The notes under the pieces: model-generated
Told to the model about the DNA's origin: nothing
Database searches by the model: none
Seen by the model: the letters and a program-made list of their open reading frames with translations, nothing else
Shown here: piece after piece, positions 54,448 to 64,000 of the stretch
How positions within the stretch are numbered: the stretch's first letter is position 1
Layout of the letters: each line of letters opens with the position of its first letter
From: Candidatus Poribacteria bacterium
GTDB lineage: Bacteria > Poribacteria > WGA-4E > GCA-2687025
NCBI GenBank assembly: GCA_018644665.1
Contig: JABGQA010000090.1
Span: forward strand, 172,730-236,729
Reading direction: 5' to 3'
Length of the DNA: 64,000 bases
Translations under genes and position numbers: made by a program

Positions 54448-54861
54448 ATGCGCCCCTTCGTGACGTCGTTCGTCGTGCGGACCTACGAGCTGGACGGGTT
54501 CCGCCATGTGAACAACGCTGTCTTCGTCCAGTACTTGGAGGCCGCGCGTGGCGACTTCGTGCGAGCCGTCGGCCTCGGCTACGCGAAGTTCCACGAGTGG
54601 GCAGCCTGCCCAGTGGTCGTACGAGTCGAGGTGGACTATGCCACCCCCGCGGCCGCTGACGAGCTTCTAACCATCGAGCTGCGCATCTCCGCGTGGCGGC
54701 GCACGCAAGTCGAGTTCGCGTACGAGGTGCGCCGGGCAGACGGCGCAACCGTAGCGCGCGCGATGACGCGCCACGCGTTCGTCAACCCCGACGGGGCGCC
54801 CGTTCGCGTGCCGGACGAGTTCCGACGCGCGGTCGAGGCGTGGGCTATCCCCGAAGGATGA
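54448..54861 (+). CDS. acyl-CoA thioesterase, hotdog fold (YbgC/4HBT-like)
   Basis: Cytoplasmic protein of 137 residues. VRTYELDGFRHVNNAVFVQYLEAARGDF is the 4-hydroxybenzoyl-CoA thioesterase motif with the catalytic Asp region (ELDGFRHVNN). It hydrolyses an acyl- or aroyl-CoA; substrate unknown. The ATG at 54448 is divergent from the DUF3108 gene. Its last 17 bases overlap the end of the convergent prepilin peptidase gene. Confidence 0.9.
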   Translation: MRPFVTSFVVRTYELDGFRHVNNAVFVQYLEAARGDFVRAVGLGYAKFHEWAACPVVVRVEVDYATPAAADELLTIELRISAWRRTQVEFAYEVRRADGATVARAMTRHAFVNPDGAPVRVPDEFRRAVEAWAIPEG

Positions 54862-55642
54862 CGCGGACGTACGCGTCGATGAGGGCGTCCCCATAGACCA
54901 GCGATATCCCCGCAGCCACGGCGAGGAACGGGCCGTACGGGATCTCCACACGTCGGGCCGGCGCGAAGCGCAGCGCCAGGCCCATCACGCTGCCCACCAC
55001 TGCGCTCAACACGACCGTCAGTAGAACGAGTCGCCAGTCGGCCAAGTAGACGCCGATCATGCCCAGGAACTTCACGTCACCCAAGCCCATCGCCTCGCGC
55101 CGCATCGCGGCCGACCCGGCGGCGCGAACGACGCCCAATACAGTGACCCCCACGATCGCTCCGACCGCAGCCGCAGCCACCGGACGTGGCGTCCCGGCCA
55201 GCACTCCGGCCGCGGCCGCGAGGGCGAGGCCCGCGCCGACGCCGACGCCGGTGAGCCTGTCCGGCAGGCGTAAGGTCCGCACGTCGGTGACAGCAAGCGC
55301 CAAGAGGAAGCAGCCGAACACGGCCGCGTGCAACGCGGCCAGCGTCACCCCGAACCGACTCACCGCGACCACACACAACGCGCCGGTGGCGGCTTCGACA
55401 GCCGGGTACACGACGCTGATGGCGCCATCGCAGTCTCTACACCTACCGCGAAGCAGCACGTAGCTCAGGAGCGGGACGTTGTCCCGTGCGCGTATGGGCG
55501 CTCGACAGTGAGGGCAGTACGACCGACGCGGCGTGAGAGCCGTCTCGCCGATAGGAACGCGATGGATAATGACGTTCAGGAAGCTGCCGAGGGCGAGGCC
55601 AACCAGCGCCGCAGGCGCCGCGACCTCAGGAGCCAGACGCAC
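54845..55642 (-). CDS. prepilin peptidase (A24 family)
   Basis: Inner-membrane aspartic peptidase and N-methyltransferase of 265 residues with about seven helices. The zinc-type cysteines CPHC (43-46) and CRDC (68-71) mark the methylase domain. Catalytic Asp120 (AVTDVRTLRLPDRL) and Asp189 (GLGDVKF) are in place. It processes type IV pilins or type II pseudopilins. The gene overlaps the pseudopilin-like gene by 17 bp. Confidence 0.95.
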   Translation of the reverse strand: MRLAPEVAAPAALVGLALGSFLNVIIHRVPIGETALTPRRSYCPHCRAPIRARDNVPLLSYVLLRGRCRDCDGAISVVYPAVEAATGALCVVAVSRFGVTLAALHAAVFGCFLLALAVTDVRTLRLPDRLTGVGVGAGLALAAAAGVLAGTPRPVAAAAVGAIVGVTVLGVVRAAGSAAMRREAMGLGDVKFLGMIGVYLADWRLVLLTVVLSAVVGSVMGLALRFAPARRVEIPYGPFLAVAAGISLVYGDALIDAYVRVILRG

Positions 55643-56039
55643 GGGCCGGCCACCATGAGGGGTCCTCGCCGATGGGCATTGCCAGTTCCGCCTCGCCGCC
55701 GAGCCGGTACTTCGCTGGCGCCGTAGTGTCGCCGGCGCCGATGCCGACGAGTCCTCGGTCGAGGTCGAAGACGTATCGGCCGCCCCAAGGCGTTATCAGG
55801 TCGCTGTCGGACGTCAGATACGGCCCCTGCCACCCATCCACGCCGCTGTCCGCGAGCAGAGCGCTAGGCGTGCCGCAGGCCACGGCGGTCGAGAACTCGT
55901 ACCGTAGGGCGGCGTCGGCGATCAGCTCAAGGTCCAGGATCGCCCCGCTCACCTTGCGCGTATCGAGGTAAGGGGGCAGCGCGACAACGGCGACGACCAC
56001 CAGAAGCACCGCGAGGAGCGCGGCTTGTATCCGGCTCAT
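55626..56039 (-). CDS. pseudopilin-like protein without a standard cleavage motif
   Basis: Protein of 137 residues with an N-terminal helix (about 6-22) and a soluble part containing GWQGPYLTSDSDLITPWGGRY, which resembles the calcium-loop end of GspG major pseudopilins (GPYL...DPWG.PY). The usual G-[FM]TLxE processing site is missing: the protein starts MSRIQAALLAVLLVVV. I infer a divergent GspG-like protein, supported by the next gene, a prepilin peptidase. It overlaps both neighbours (4 and 17 bp). Confidence 0.68.
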   Translation of the reverse strand: MSRIQAALLAVLLVVVAVVALPPYLDTRKVSGAILDLELIADAALRYEFSTAVACGTPSALLADSGVDGWQGPYLTSDSDLITPWGGRYVFDLDRGLVGIGAGDTTAPAKYRLGGEAELAMPIGEDPSWWPARASGS

Positions 56040-56677
56040 GCCGGGCGTCCGGCGTGGTCGGCGAGAAGCTGGGACACCCGCGCGCGCGCGTCCTGCGACC
56101 GGCCCGCTCTCAGGCTATCGCAGGCGTCTGACGCGAGCACGTCTTCGTAGAAGCGTCGTCTCCCCGGCTGCGTCGCGATGCGGTCGCGAGCTTCGTCGCG
56201 AGCTTCGGCAAGCAGGTCCAGCAGGCCCGCGAATTCGTCTCCGTACTCCGCGTCCACCCGCTCCCGGATGCGACGCGAAACGAGCGGGCTCACGCCGTCT
56301 GTCGCAACCGCGATGGTGAGTCGGCCGCGCGTGATCGCGGCGGGGAAGTGCAGATCGCCAAGGGCCGCATTGTCGACGACATTGACCCACGCGCCAGCGG
56401 CTCGTGCTGCCCGCGCGATCGCAGCATTCGTCTCGCCGGAATCGGTGGCGGCGACGACGAGCCGGCGGCCGCGCACGTCGCTGCGCTCGAATGGCCGCGC
56501 GTGCCAGCGCGCCGTGCCGGCTTCGACCATCCGCCGCAACGCAGCGCACAGGGATGGGCTGACAACGGCGACCCGTGCGCCGTGCTCAACGAGCGTCCCC
56601 GCCCTGCGCGCGGCGACGGAGCCACCGCCGACGACGAGGGTGTCCACATCATCCATCCGGAGCATCGCAGGGAACAT
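56036..56677 (-). CDS. siroheme synthase, NAD-dependent precorrin-2 dehydrogenase/ferrochelatase
   Basis: Met8p/CysG N-terminal-type enzyme of 213 residues that oxidises precorrin-2 to sirohydrochlorin and inserts iron. VDTLVVGGGSVAARRAGTLVEHGARVAVVSP is the NAD fold; NVVDNAALGDLHFPAAITRGRLTIAVATDGVSPLVSRRIRERV is the active-site stretch. No uroporphyrinogen methyltransferase domain is attached. It fits with hemL nearby. It is followed by a pseudopilin-like gene that overlaps by 4 bp. Confidence 0.93.
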   Translation of the reverse strand: MFPAMLRMDDVDTLVVGGGSVAARRAGTLVEHGARVAVVSPSLCAALRRMVEAGTARWHARPFERSDVRGRRLVVAATDSGETNAAIARAARAAGAWVNVVDNAALGDLHFPAAITRGRLTIAVATDGVSPLVSRRIRERVDAEYGDEFAGLLDLLAEARDEARDRIATQPGRRRFYEDVLASDACDSLRAGRSQDARARVSQLLADHAGRPA

Positions 56678-56690
56678 CGCGACCCCAGGG

Positions 56691-57527
56691 TCAGTACCGC
56701 GGCTCGTAGCCCAACACTTCGCTTAGTCGACGGTGCGAGGCGGAGGATCGGAAGGTCTCGGGGAAGCCCTGTCTCAGTTCGATGCCGGCAAGCCGGTCGT
56801 TGCGTATGTATTCATGCGTCTGCTCGACCGTCTCGTGCGTGCCGTCGGGGTTGTAGCGATGCTTGCCGGCAACGGCGAACGCGTGGAAGCCGACGAGATC
56901 GCTCTCCAACGCGAGGCGAATCGCCTGCGTGGCGTCGTGCGGGTGGACGGCAGCGAACAGCACACTTGGGACGTGTAGGACGCCCAGGCCGTGCGTGACG
57001 GCGTCGCGTACGTTCCAGAAGCGCATCGCGACTGCGGTGTCGAACAGGCCGTGCAACTGGAACATGCGAGCCGTCTGCTCGTTCACCATCTTCGACAGGC
57101 TGTATGGCTCATCCGTCTCCACCACCGAGTCTTCGTCGAACGGTAGGTAGGACGGTTTCGGTCTGTACTTCGTATTGCACACGCCGCCGAGCACGCAGGC
57201 GCTGCTCGCGAACACAACGCGCCGCACACCCCGCCGCGCCATCGCCTCCATGACGATGTACGTGCCGCGCCAGTTGATGTCGACGACGTCGGGCCATTGC
57301 TCGCGCGGGCGGGAGTTGGGGATCGCGGCGAGGTGGCACACGGCGTCCATGCCGTCCACGGCGCGCTCCATCAGTTCGAGGTCGCGGAGGTCACCATGCA
57401 GCCAGTCCACGCCGGGGATGTCCGCCTGCTGCGCGTCGAATCCGCGTACCGTATGTCCCCGTTCGAGCATCTCGCGCGCGACGTGACCCCCGATGAGTCC
57501 CGCGGCTCCTGTCACGAGCAGGTTCAT
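56691..57527 (-). CDS. NAD-dependent epimerase/dehydratase family SDR
   Basis: Extended SDR of 278 residues. MNLLVTGAAGLIGGHVAREML carries GxxGxxG; the catalytic set is Ser (FASSACVLGG) and a Tyr-x-x-x-Lys (PYSLSKMVNE). Probably a nucleotide-sugar or sugar epimerase. It starts 36 bp after the polyprenyl synthetase gene and ends 13 bp before the siroheme synthase gene. Confidence 0.93.
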   Translation of the reverse strand: MNLLVTGAAGLIGGHVAREMLERGHTVRGFDAQQADIPGVDWLHGDLRDLELMERAVDGMDAVCHLAAIPNSRPREQWPDVVDINWRGTYIVMEAMARRGVRRVVFASSACVLGGVCNTKYRPKPSYLPFDEDSVVETDEPYSLSKMVNEQTARMFQLHGLFDTAVAMRFWNVRDAVTHGLGVLHVPSVLFAAVHPHDATQAIRLALESDLVGFHAFAVAGKHRYNPDGTHETVEQTHEYIRNDRLAGIELRQGFPETFRSSASHRRLSEVLGYEPRY

Positions 57528-57563
57528 GTGTCCTGGTCTCCACGATCGTGCTAGGCGTGGCGG

Positions 57564-58541
57564 CTAGTTGTCGCGCTCGACCAGCGCTGTGGCCAGGGCG
57601 AGAAGCCCGTCCCGCGCGGTGGAGTCGGGCGCGGCCAACACGGCGCCCGCCGCTTTGGACGACATCTCTCGCGCTGCCTGCAGGGCGTGTCCGACACCGT
57701 TGTGGCTACGCGTCAGGTTCACGATCCACTCAATATCATCCGGGCCGCGCTCGTCCGCGAGCAGCATCCCCTTCAAACGGTCCCGGTCGGCGGGCGAGCA
57801 GTTGTCGCGGGCGTGCATCACGGGTAGCGTGAGCTTCCCCTCGCGCAGGTCGTTCCGCGTCGGCTTGCCGAAGGTGGTCTCCTCGCCCACAAGGTCGAGC
57901 ACGTCGTCGACAATCTGGAACGCGACGCCCACGGCGCTGCCGTACACGCTCATCGCGTCTACGATGCCGTCCTCGGCGCCGGCGAGCAGCGCACCGACGC
58001 GGCACGAGCATGCGATGAGCCGCGCGGTCTTGAGGTCCATGATGTTGAGGTAGTCGTCGACACCGATGTCGAAGTCATCCGCCTTGTACGCGTGGATGAC
58101 TTCTCCCTCGCACATGCTCTGGGTGGCATCCGCGACCGCGGCGTAGATCGGCTCGGTTGCGCCGCACCCAACAAGGATCGCCAGCACGCGGGCGTGCATG
58201 TAGTCGCCGACCAACACCGACACCTTGTTGCCGAAGCGGACGTTGAGTGTCTCGCGGTTCCGCCGCAGCGCCGCCTCGTCGATGACGTCGTCGTGGACGA
58301 GCGATGCGACGTGGATCAACTCCATCGCGGCGGCCAGATCGTACATCGCGTCGCCGCTGTACCCGCAGGCTTGGGCGGACAGCAACGCCAACATCGGCCT
58401 AAGACGCTTGCCGCCCCCTTCTATGACGTGGCGCACCGCGAGGTCGACGAACTCGTAGCTGTTGACTGTGCGCTGTCGGAGGCGGTCTTCGACCTGCTCG
58501 AGGTCGCCCCGCAACATGTCGTGAACGGCGGTGAGCCCCAC
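57564..58541 (-). CDS. polyprenyl synthetase (long-chain trans-prenyl diphosphate synthase)
   Basis: Class I prenyltransferase of 325 residues. The two Asp-rich motifs are HDDVID and IVDDVLD; GGGKRLRPML binds IPP. Length and helices fit octaprenyl- or heptaprenyl-type synthases that make the menaquinone side chain. The start is GTG at 58541 with AGGGAG six bases before, 10 bp after the hemL stop. Quinone need agrees with mqnB and mqnD in the window. Confidence 0.94.
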   Translation of the reverse strand: MGLTAVHDMLRGDLEQVEDRLRQRTVNSYEFVDLAVRHVIEGGGKRLRPMLALLSAQACGYSGDAMYDLAAAMELIHVASLVHDDVIDEAALRRNRETLNVRFGNKVSVLVGDYMHARVLAILVGCGATEPIYAAVADATQSMCEGEVIHAYKADDFDIGVDDYLNIMDLKTARLIACSCRVGALLAGAEDGIVDAMSVYGSAVGVAFQIVDDVLDLVGEETTFGKPTRNDLREGKLTLPVMHARDNCSPADRDRLKGMLLADERGPDDIEWIVNLTRSHNGVGHALQAAREMSSKAAGAVLAAPDSTARDGLLALATALVERDN

Positions 58542-58551
58542 CTGGGTCTCC

Positions 58552-59850
58552 CTAGGTCCCGGATGCCGCGAGTGCCTCGCCCATGGCCTGGATGGCCTCG
58601 GCAACGTCCGACGGCCCGTGCGCGAGCGAGATGAAGAACACCTCGTACTGGGACGGCGGCATGTATACGCCCCGGTCCAGCAGCGCGTGGAAGTAGCGAC
58701 CGTACCGCGCCGTGTCCGACTTGGTAGCGTCGGCGTAGTTGGAGACAGGCCCCGCCGCGAAGAACATGCAGACCATAGACCCGACGCGGGCGATGTGCAC
58801 GGACTCGCCAGCGGCTTCCGTGGCTTGCGAGAGGCCGTCGGCTATCGACGCGGCCGTCTGCTCAAGGCGTTCGTACACGCCGTCTTTCGCCATTTCCTCG
58901 AGCATCGCGATCCCGGCCGCCGTCGCTAGGGGGTTTCCGGACAGCGTGCCCGCCTGGTAGACCGGCCCCTCCGGCGCGACACAAGCCATGATGTCCTTGC
59001 GGCCGCCATACGCGCCCACTGGCAGGCCGCCGCCAACGATCTTGCCGAGGCACGTCATATCCGGTGTCACGCCGTAGAGTTCCTGCGCCCCACCATACGA
59101 GACACGGAAGCCCGTCATGACCTCGTCGAAGACCAGGAGCGCGCCGTGTTTCTCGGTAAGTGCGCGCAACTCACTGAGGTACCCCGGGTTCGGCGGCACC
59201 AGTCCCATGTTTCCGGCGATCGGCTCGAGGATCATGCACGCAACGTCGTCGCCGTGCCTGGCCAGCACGTCCGCGACCGCAGCGGTGTCGTTGAACGGGA
59301 CGAGCAGCGTCTGCCCAGCGAAGTCGGCCGGCACGCCTGAACTCGTCGGCACACCGAACGTCGTCGCTCCAGAGCCCGCCTCGACCAGCAGATGGTCGGC
59401 GTGACCGTGGTAGCAGCCGGTCACCTTGATGATCTTGCTGCGGCCGGTGAACCCCCGGGCGACCCGAATTGCGCTCATCGTAGCCTCGGTGCCGGAGTTC
59501 ACGAGGCGTACGCGCTCAATGGACGGCACGGCATCGACGATCAGGCGGGCGAGGCGGACTTCGGCGGCCGTCGACGCGCCGAAACTCGTGCCCTTGGCGA
59601 GCGCTGCCGTGACAGCGTCCGTCACAGGCCGCGCACAGTGCCCCAGGACTAACGGACCCCAGGATCCGACGAAGTCGATGTACGCGTTCCCGTCCACGTC
59701 GTAGAGCTTGGAGCCCTCGCCGCGGTCGAAGAAGACCGGCGTCCCGCCTACAGCTCCGAAGGCGCGCACCGGGCTATTCACGCCACCCGGGATGACCTCT
59801 CGGGCCTCACCCCAGAGCGACGCGGACGCGTCCGTCCTACGTGATGACAT
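58552..59850 (-). CDS. hemL: glutamate-1-semialdehyde 2,1-aminomutase
   Basis: PLP enzyme of 432 residues making 5-aminolevulinate in the C5 pathway. IPGGVNSPVRAFGAVGG, VRLVNSGTEATMSAIRVAR, VFDEVMTGFRVSYGG and the Schiff-base lysine in LGKIVGGGLPVGAYGG fit HemL. The ATG at 59850 follows AGAGGAG by four bases. It is downstream of rex and upstream of the polyprenyl synthetase gene. Heme supply would serve the octaheme cytochrome and the oxidase. Confidence 0.96.
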   Translation of the reverse strand: MSSRRTDASASLWGEAREVIPGGVNSPVRAFGAVGGTPVFFDRGEGSKLYDVDGNAYIDFVGSWGPLVLGHCARPVTDAVTAALAKGTSFGASTAAEVRLARLIVDAVPSIERVRLVNSGTEATMSAIRVARGFTGRSKIIKVTGCYHGHADHLLVEAGSGATTFGVPTSSGVPADFAGQTLLVPFNDTAAVADVLARHGDDVACMILEPIAGNMGLVPPNPGYLSELRALTEKHGALLVFDEVMTGFRVSYGGAQELYGVTPDMTCLGKIVGGGLPVGAYGGRKDIMACVAPEGPVYQAGTLSGNPLATAAGIAMLEEMAKDGVYERLEQTAASIADGLSQATEAAGESVHIARVGSMVCMFFAAGPVSNYADATKSDTARYGRYFHALLDRGVYMPPSQYEVFFISLAHGPSDVAEAIQAMGEALAASGT

Positions 59851-59916
59851 CAGTCTCCTCTTCCGTCGACGTAGCGGCAAATCGCTGGGCGCCCCGGCGC
59901 GGCCGTCCCCCGGGCG

Positions 59917-59925
59917 ATAGTAGCA
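59917..59925 (-). promoter_or_regulatory. candidate extended -10 promoter of hemL
   Basis: TGCTACTAT on the minus strand (TACTAT at 59917-59922). A weak TGGCAA lies 17 bp upstream. The leader would be about 60 bases. Confidence 0.3.
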
Positions 59926-59966
59926 TCAACGCACGTCGATTGCCACGCGGCCCCAGGGCCCGGCGT

Positions 59967-60644
59967 TTAGCGCTCGGCCGGCGTGTCCGACTCGTGCGCG
60001 AGGTAGAAGGACAACGCCTCCAATTCGACAGAAAGGTCGACGTTTCTCAGGCGCACGCCCTCGGGGGGATCCAACCGCGTCGGCGCGAAGTTCAGCACGG
60101 CCTGGATGCCCGCCCGGGCGACGGCGTCGAGCGTAGCTTGCGCGGCTGTCACCGGCACAGCGAGCACCGCGATTTCAACCCTCTCTGCCGAGGCCACATG
60201 TGGGAGGTCGTCGAGGTGGTGGATCGGTATGCCGCCAGGAGCGTTCGCCCCGACGCGGCCTGGCGCCACGTCGAACGCCGCGACGATGTCGAAGTTGTGC
60301 TCGCGGAATCCCGTGTACCCGAGGAGGGCGAGGCCGAGGTTGCCGGCCCCTACGAGCGCTACGCGGCGGGGTATGTGGACACCGAGGATCTCGTCGAGTC
60401 GGGCGCGTAGGGACGCGATGTCGTAGCCCCGGCCACGCATCCCGAACTGCCCGAAGACCGCGAGGTCACGCCGGATTTGGGCGGCACTGAAGCCGGTGCG
60501 CTGGGCGAGGACATTGGACGACGTGGTTACGCCGTCGTCACGGCGGAACGAGGCCAACACGCGGGCGTAGACGGACAGCCGTTCTACGGTAGGGTTGGGG
60601 ACACGCCTTGCGTCGTCTGAATCGGAATGTGGCTCGTCGCTCAC
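59967..60644 (-). CDS. rex: redox-sensing transcriptional repressor Rex
   Basis: NADH/NAD-responsive repressor of 225 residues. The N-terminal winged helix (QRTGFSAAQIRRDLAVFGQFG) is followed by VALVGAGNLGLALLGY (Rossmann loop) and a C-terminal domain-swapped helix. DNA binding is lost when NADH is high. No clear TTGTGA-n6-TCACAA site was seen in the intergenic gaps, so its targets may lie elsewhere. The start is GTG at 60644. It is upstream of hemL, 116 bp apart. Confidence 0.95.
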   Translation of the reverse strand: MSDEPHSDSDDARRVPNPTVERLSVYARVLASFRRDDGVTTSSNVLAQRTGFSAAQIRRDLAVFGQFGMRGRGYDIASLRARLDEILGVHIPRRVALVGAGNLGLALLGYTGFREHNFDIVAAFDVAPGRVGANAPGGIPIHHLDDLPHVASAERVEIAVLAVPVTAAQATLDAVARAGIQAVLNFAPTRLDPPEGVRLRNVDLSVELEALSFYLAHESDTPAER

Positions 60645-60709
60645 GTATGCGACCTAACGCTCTTCCGCACACGTTCTGCCGTGACCCGCGCGTGCGGAGG
60701 TCCAGGTAG

Positions 60710-61981
<1,272 letters not shown>

Positions 61982-61995
61982 GGCATCCCCCCTCG

Positions 61996-62577
61996 CTAGC
62001 GCTGTCGAATGATCTCGTCGATGATGCCGTACTCCTTGGCCTGCTCCGCGGTCATGAACCTGTCGCGGTCGGAGTCCAACGCGATCTTCTCGGCGTCCTG
62101 GCCCGTGTGCTGGGCCATGATGTCGTACAGCTCTGCCTTGACGCGCAGGATTTCCTCCGCGTGGATGCTGATGTCGGACGCCTGTCCGCGCACGCCACCC
62201 AACGGCTGATGGATCAGGACCGATGAGTGCGGAAGGGCATGCCGCTTGCCGGGAGTGCCGGCCGCGAGGAGCACCGCGCCCATACTGTACGCCTGGCCTA
62301 CACACCACGTCTGCACATCTGGTTTGACGAACTGAATCGTATCGTAGATCGAGAGACCCGCCGTGATCGAGCCGCCTGGCGAGTTGATGTAGAGCGTGAT
62401 GTCCGCGCTAGGGTCTTCCATTTCGAGGAAGAGCATCTGTGCGACGATCACGTTCGACATATCGTCAGTTATCGGAGTGCCGATGATGATGATTCGGTCT
62501 TTGAGCAGGCGCGAGAAGATGTCGTACGCGCGCTCCCCGCGGTTCGTCTGCTCTATGACCATCGGAATGAGGGCCAA
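61996..62577 (-). CDS. clpP: ATP-dependent Clp protease proteolytic subunit
   Basis: Serine protease of 193 residues. Catalytic Ser in [11 protein letters not shown], His in [11 protein letters not shown] and Asp in [13 protein letters not shown]. The usual GQAASMGA reads GQAYSMGA here. The N-terminus [18 protein letters not shown] is only complete when the TTG at 62577 is used as start; GGAAGG lies about nine bases upstream. It starts 16 bp after tig. Confidence 0.97.
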   Translation of the reverse strand: MALIPMVIEQTNRGERAYDIFSRLLKDRIIIIGTPITDDMSNVIVAQMLFLEMEDPSADITLYINSPGGSITAGLSIYDTIQFVKPDVQTWCVGQAYSMGAVLLAAGTPGKRHALPHSSVLIHQPLGGVRGQASDISIHAEEILRVKAELYDIMAQHTGQDAEKIALDSDRDRFMTAEQAKEYGIIDEIIRQR

Positions 62578-62593
62578 GTCGGGACCTTCCCGT

Positions 62594-63892
62594 CTACGGG
62601 GTTATGATGACGCTCTTCTCAGAGGCCCGTTCGATAAGGAGCTCGAAAACCTGACGGTCGCGGACGAACCGCTCGTAGCCGTCCCATCGGTCGCTCTCTC
62701 GGACCTGCGCTTCGTACTGGGCCGGGTCCATGCCCGCCTGCGCGGCGTCCCGCGCGACCTGCTGCACGACCTCCTGCTCGTCGGCCTCGATGGACTCGGC
62801 GTTCGCGACCTCGTCGAGGAGCCATTCCTCGCGCACCGAGCGCGCGGCGGCCTCCTTGCTGTCCTCGATGAGCTTCTCCATGTCCGTGTCCGCCATGTCA
62901 TCGCCACGGCGCTGGCGCAACTCGAACTCACGGGTCAGCAGGTCTCGCTGCCGGTCCTCGACCAAGACGTCGGGAACGTCGAACTCGGTCTTCTCGATGA
63001 GCTGGTCGACGATGTCCCGTTCCTGCTGCGCGCGCTGCTCGGCCTTCCGCATCTCGATGAGGCGGTTCCAGTAGTTAGCGCGCATCTGCTCGACGCCTTC
63101 GAAGTCCATGCTCTTCGCGAATTCGTCGTCGATGTCGGGGACGATCCGCGTCGCGATCTTCTTAAGTGTGACGGCTATGTCGGCTTCCTTGCCCGCGAGG
63201 TCGTCGTTGCCGAAGTCCTCCGGGTATGTGACGCGCACGGTCTGTTCGTCGCCGGGGGACATCCCCTCTAGGGCCTCGTCCACCTCGTCGAACATCGCGC
63301 CGGCGCCGACTTCCGTCATGTAGTCGTGCTGGTGGTTGTACTCCTCGTCCGCGTCGGCGAGTTGCACGCGCCAGTCGACGTAGACGGTGTCACCCGACGC
63401 AGCGGGTCGCTCTTCCTCGACATCCTCGTACGTTGCGCGGCTCTGCCTGACGCGTTCGATGTACTCGGTTACGTCGTCCTGCGGGACGTCGGGAGCCGTC
63501 TTGTCGACCTCCAGCGTCCGGTAGTCGGGAATGGGGAGCGGCGGCTTGACCTCGACTTCCAGAGTGAACCCAAGGTCGTCGTCGTCTGGCAGCTCCATAT
63601 CGTCGAGCTTCGGCTCTAGCGTAACTTCGCCCACGACGACGATGTCGTGCTGCTCGACGGCCTCCTGGCAGGCGGACGGAACGATGTCCTGTAGCACGTC
63701 CGTCTTGATAGCAGCGCCGAAGCGCGCGCGGACGAGCGACTTGGGCACCCGGCTGGGACGGAAGCCCGGAATCTGCACAGTCTTGGCGACGTTCGCGACC
63801 GCGTCCGCATACTCCTTCCGGACGTTCTCGGCAGGAATCTGGATATGCAGCTTGCGGCGTGTTGCGCTAACCGTCTCTACGTCGACTTTCAA
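62594..63892 (-). CDS. tig: trigger factor
   Basis: Ribosome-bound chaperone and prolyl isomerase of 432 residues. The ribosome motif is [13 protein letters not shown]. The PPIase domain lies near [12 protein letters not shown] and the rest forms the helical arms. The start is TTG at 63892, six bases after GGGAGGAG. It is the first of tig-clpP-clpX and begins just downstream of a tRNA gene. Confidence 0.96.
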   Translation of the reverse strand: MKVDVETVSATRRKLHIQIPAENVRKEYADAVANVAKTVQIPGFRPSRVPKSLVRARFGAAIKTDVLQDIVPSACQEAVEQHDIVVVGEVTLEPKLDDMELPDDDDLGFTLEVEVKPPLPIPDYRTLEVDKTAPDVPQDDVTEYIERVRQSRATYEDVEEERPAASGDTVYVDWRVQLADADEEYNHQHDYMTEVGAGAMFDEVDEALEGMSPGDEQTVRVTYPEDFGNDDLAGKEADIAVTLKKIATRIVPDIDDEFAKSMDFEGVEQMRANYWNRLIEMRKAEQRAQQERDIVDQLIEKTEFDVPDVLVEDRQRDLLTREFELRQRRGDDMADTDMEKLIEDSKEAAARSVREEWLLDEVANAESIEADEQEVVQQVARDAAQAGMDPAQYEAQVRESDRWDGYERFVRDRQVFELLIERASEKSVIITP

Positions 63893-63945
63893 CCGAAACT
63901 CCTCCCGGACTGCGGGACGGGCGGCGCGTGTTCCGCGCCGATGCA

Positions 63946-64000
63946 TGGTGGGCGAGGAGGGACTCGAACCCTCACAGGTGTCACCACCCAATAGATCCTA
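63946..64000 (-). tRNA. tRNA-Leu (probably UAG anticodon), 3' part
   Basis: On the minus strand the sequence ends in CCA and has the T arm GAGGG-TTCGAGT-CCCTC and an acceptor strand CTCGCCC-A-CCA. A long variable arm (GGGTG-GTGA-CACCT) makes it class II. The first bases inside the window, TAGGA, then fit anticodon UAG with its 3' loop, hence leucine. The 5' part lies beyond the window. Confidence 0.88.

Overview
The window is a 64 kb piece of a high-GC bacterial chromosome. It is densely coded, with many 4-bp gene overlaps and no rRNA, insertion sequence, integrase or CRISPR array visible. The cell is almost certainly Gram-negative and respiratory: it has a TolC/adaptor/ATPase export operon, an exported lipoprotein, a Rieske/cytochrome b complex, a caa3-type oxidase part and a futalosine menaquinone pathway. 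A dockerin-like calcium repeat, two phytanoyl-CoA dioxygenase-like genes, Gfo/Idh/MocA and mandelate-racemase genes, a DUF6785-type membrane protein and a LecA-like domain resemble the gene content of uncultivated lineages such as Poribacteria, Latescibacterota or PVC relatives. There is no marker in the window that settles the phylum, so this is only a suggestion.

Layout. 1-2.5 kb: the end of a FecCD permease, a TVP38/TMEM64 membrane protein and an M42 peptidase. 2.6-5.7 kb: a large DUF6785-type membrane protein followed by an unusual Crp-like regulator with a proline-rich insert. 5.7-9.3 kb: a glycosyltransferase overlapping a squalene-hopene-cyclase-like protein, then a DUF362 protein. 9.3-16.6 kb: a vWA membrane protein, TerC, an HpcH aldolase, IlvD, a TIM-barrel isomerase, a DegT aminotransferase and a VOC protein. 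16.6-18.1 kb: gltX. 18.4-24.7 kb: a respiratory block. It holds a four-helix membrane protein, a CPMC-motif protein, oxidase subunit IV, a continuous SDR-CtaE reading frame, an octaheme HAO-like cytochrome, cytochrome b and Rieske protein. 24.8-30.8 kb: aconitase, a polysaccharide deacetylase, trpD, trpC and prs. 30.8-35.3 kb: an exported CBM9-like protein, a nucleotidyltransferase-mqnB-mqnD operon and a PhyH dioxygenase.

35.5-41.1 kb is one tight housekeeping operon read leftwards: aroC-aroK-aroB-aroQ-efp-accB-accC. 41.1-49.2 kb is a secretion and envelope region. It has an exported eight-repeat protein, a TIM-barrel isomerase, a LecA-like protein, and the operon tolC-macA-like-ATPase-dockerin lipoprotein, which lacks the expected permease. 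49.4-54.4 kb looks like a sugar-acid catabolism cluster (RraA-like, PhyH, mandelate racemase, Gfo/Idh/MocA) next to a DUF3108 protein. 54.4-60.6 kb joins a thioesterase, prepilin peptidase, pseudopilin-like protein, siroheme synthase, SDR, polyprenyl synthetase, hemL and rex, so tetrapyrrole and quinone precursor genes lie beside a redox sensor. 60.7-64 kb is the canonical tig-clpP-clpX set with a tRNA-Leu upstream.

The observations most worth a second look are these: the bc-type complex with an octaheme HAO-like subunit; the SDR-CtaE continuous frame, which one base in a GGGG run would split; the Crp-like regulator with a 56-residue proline-rich insert; the export operon in which a dockerin lipoprotein stands where a permease is expected; and an arginine-rich patch in AccC that looks like two compensating indels. 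Recurrent extended -10 promoters (TGnTAnnnT) were found upstream of several operons.
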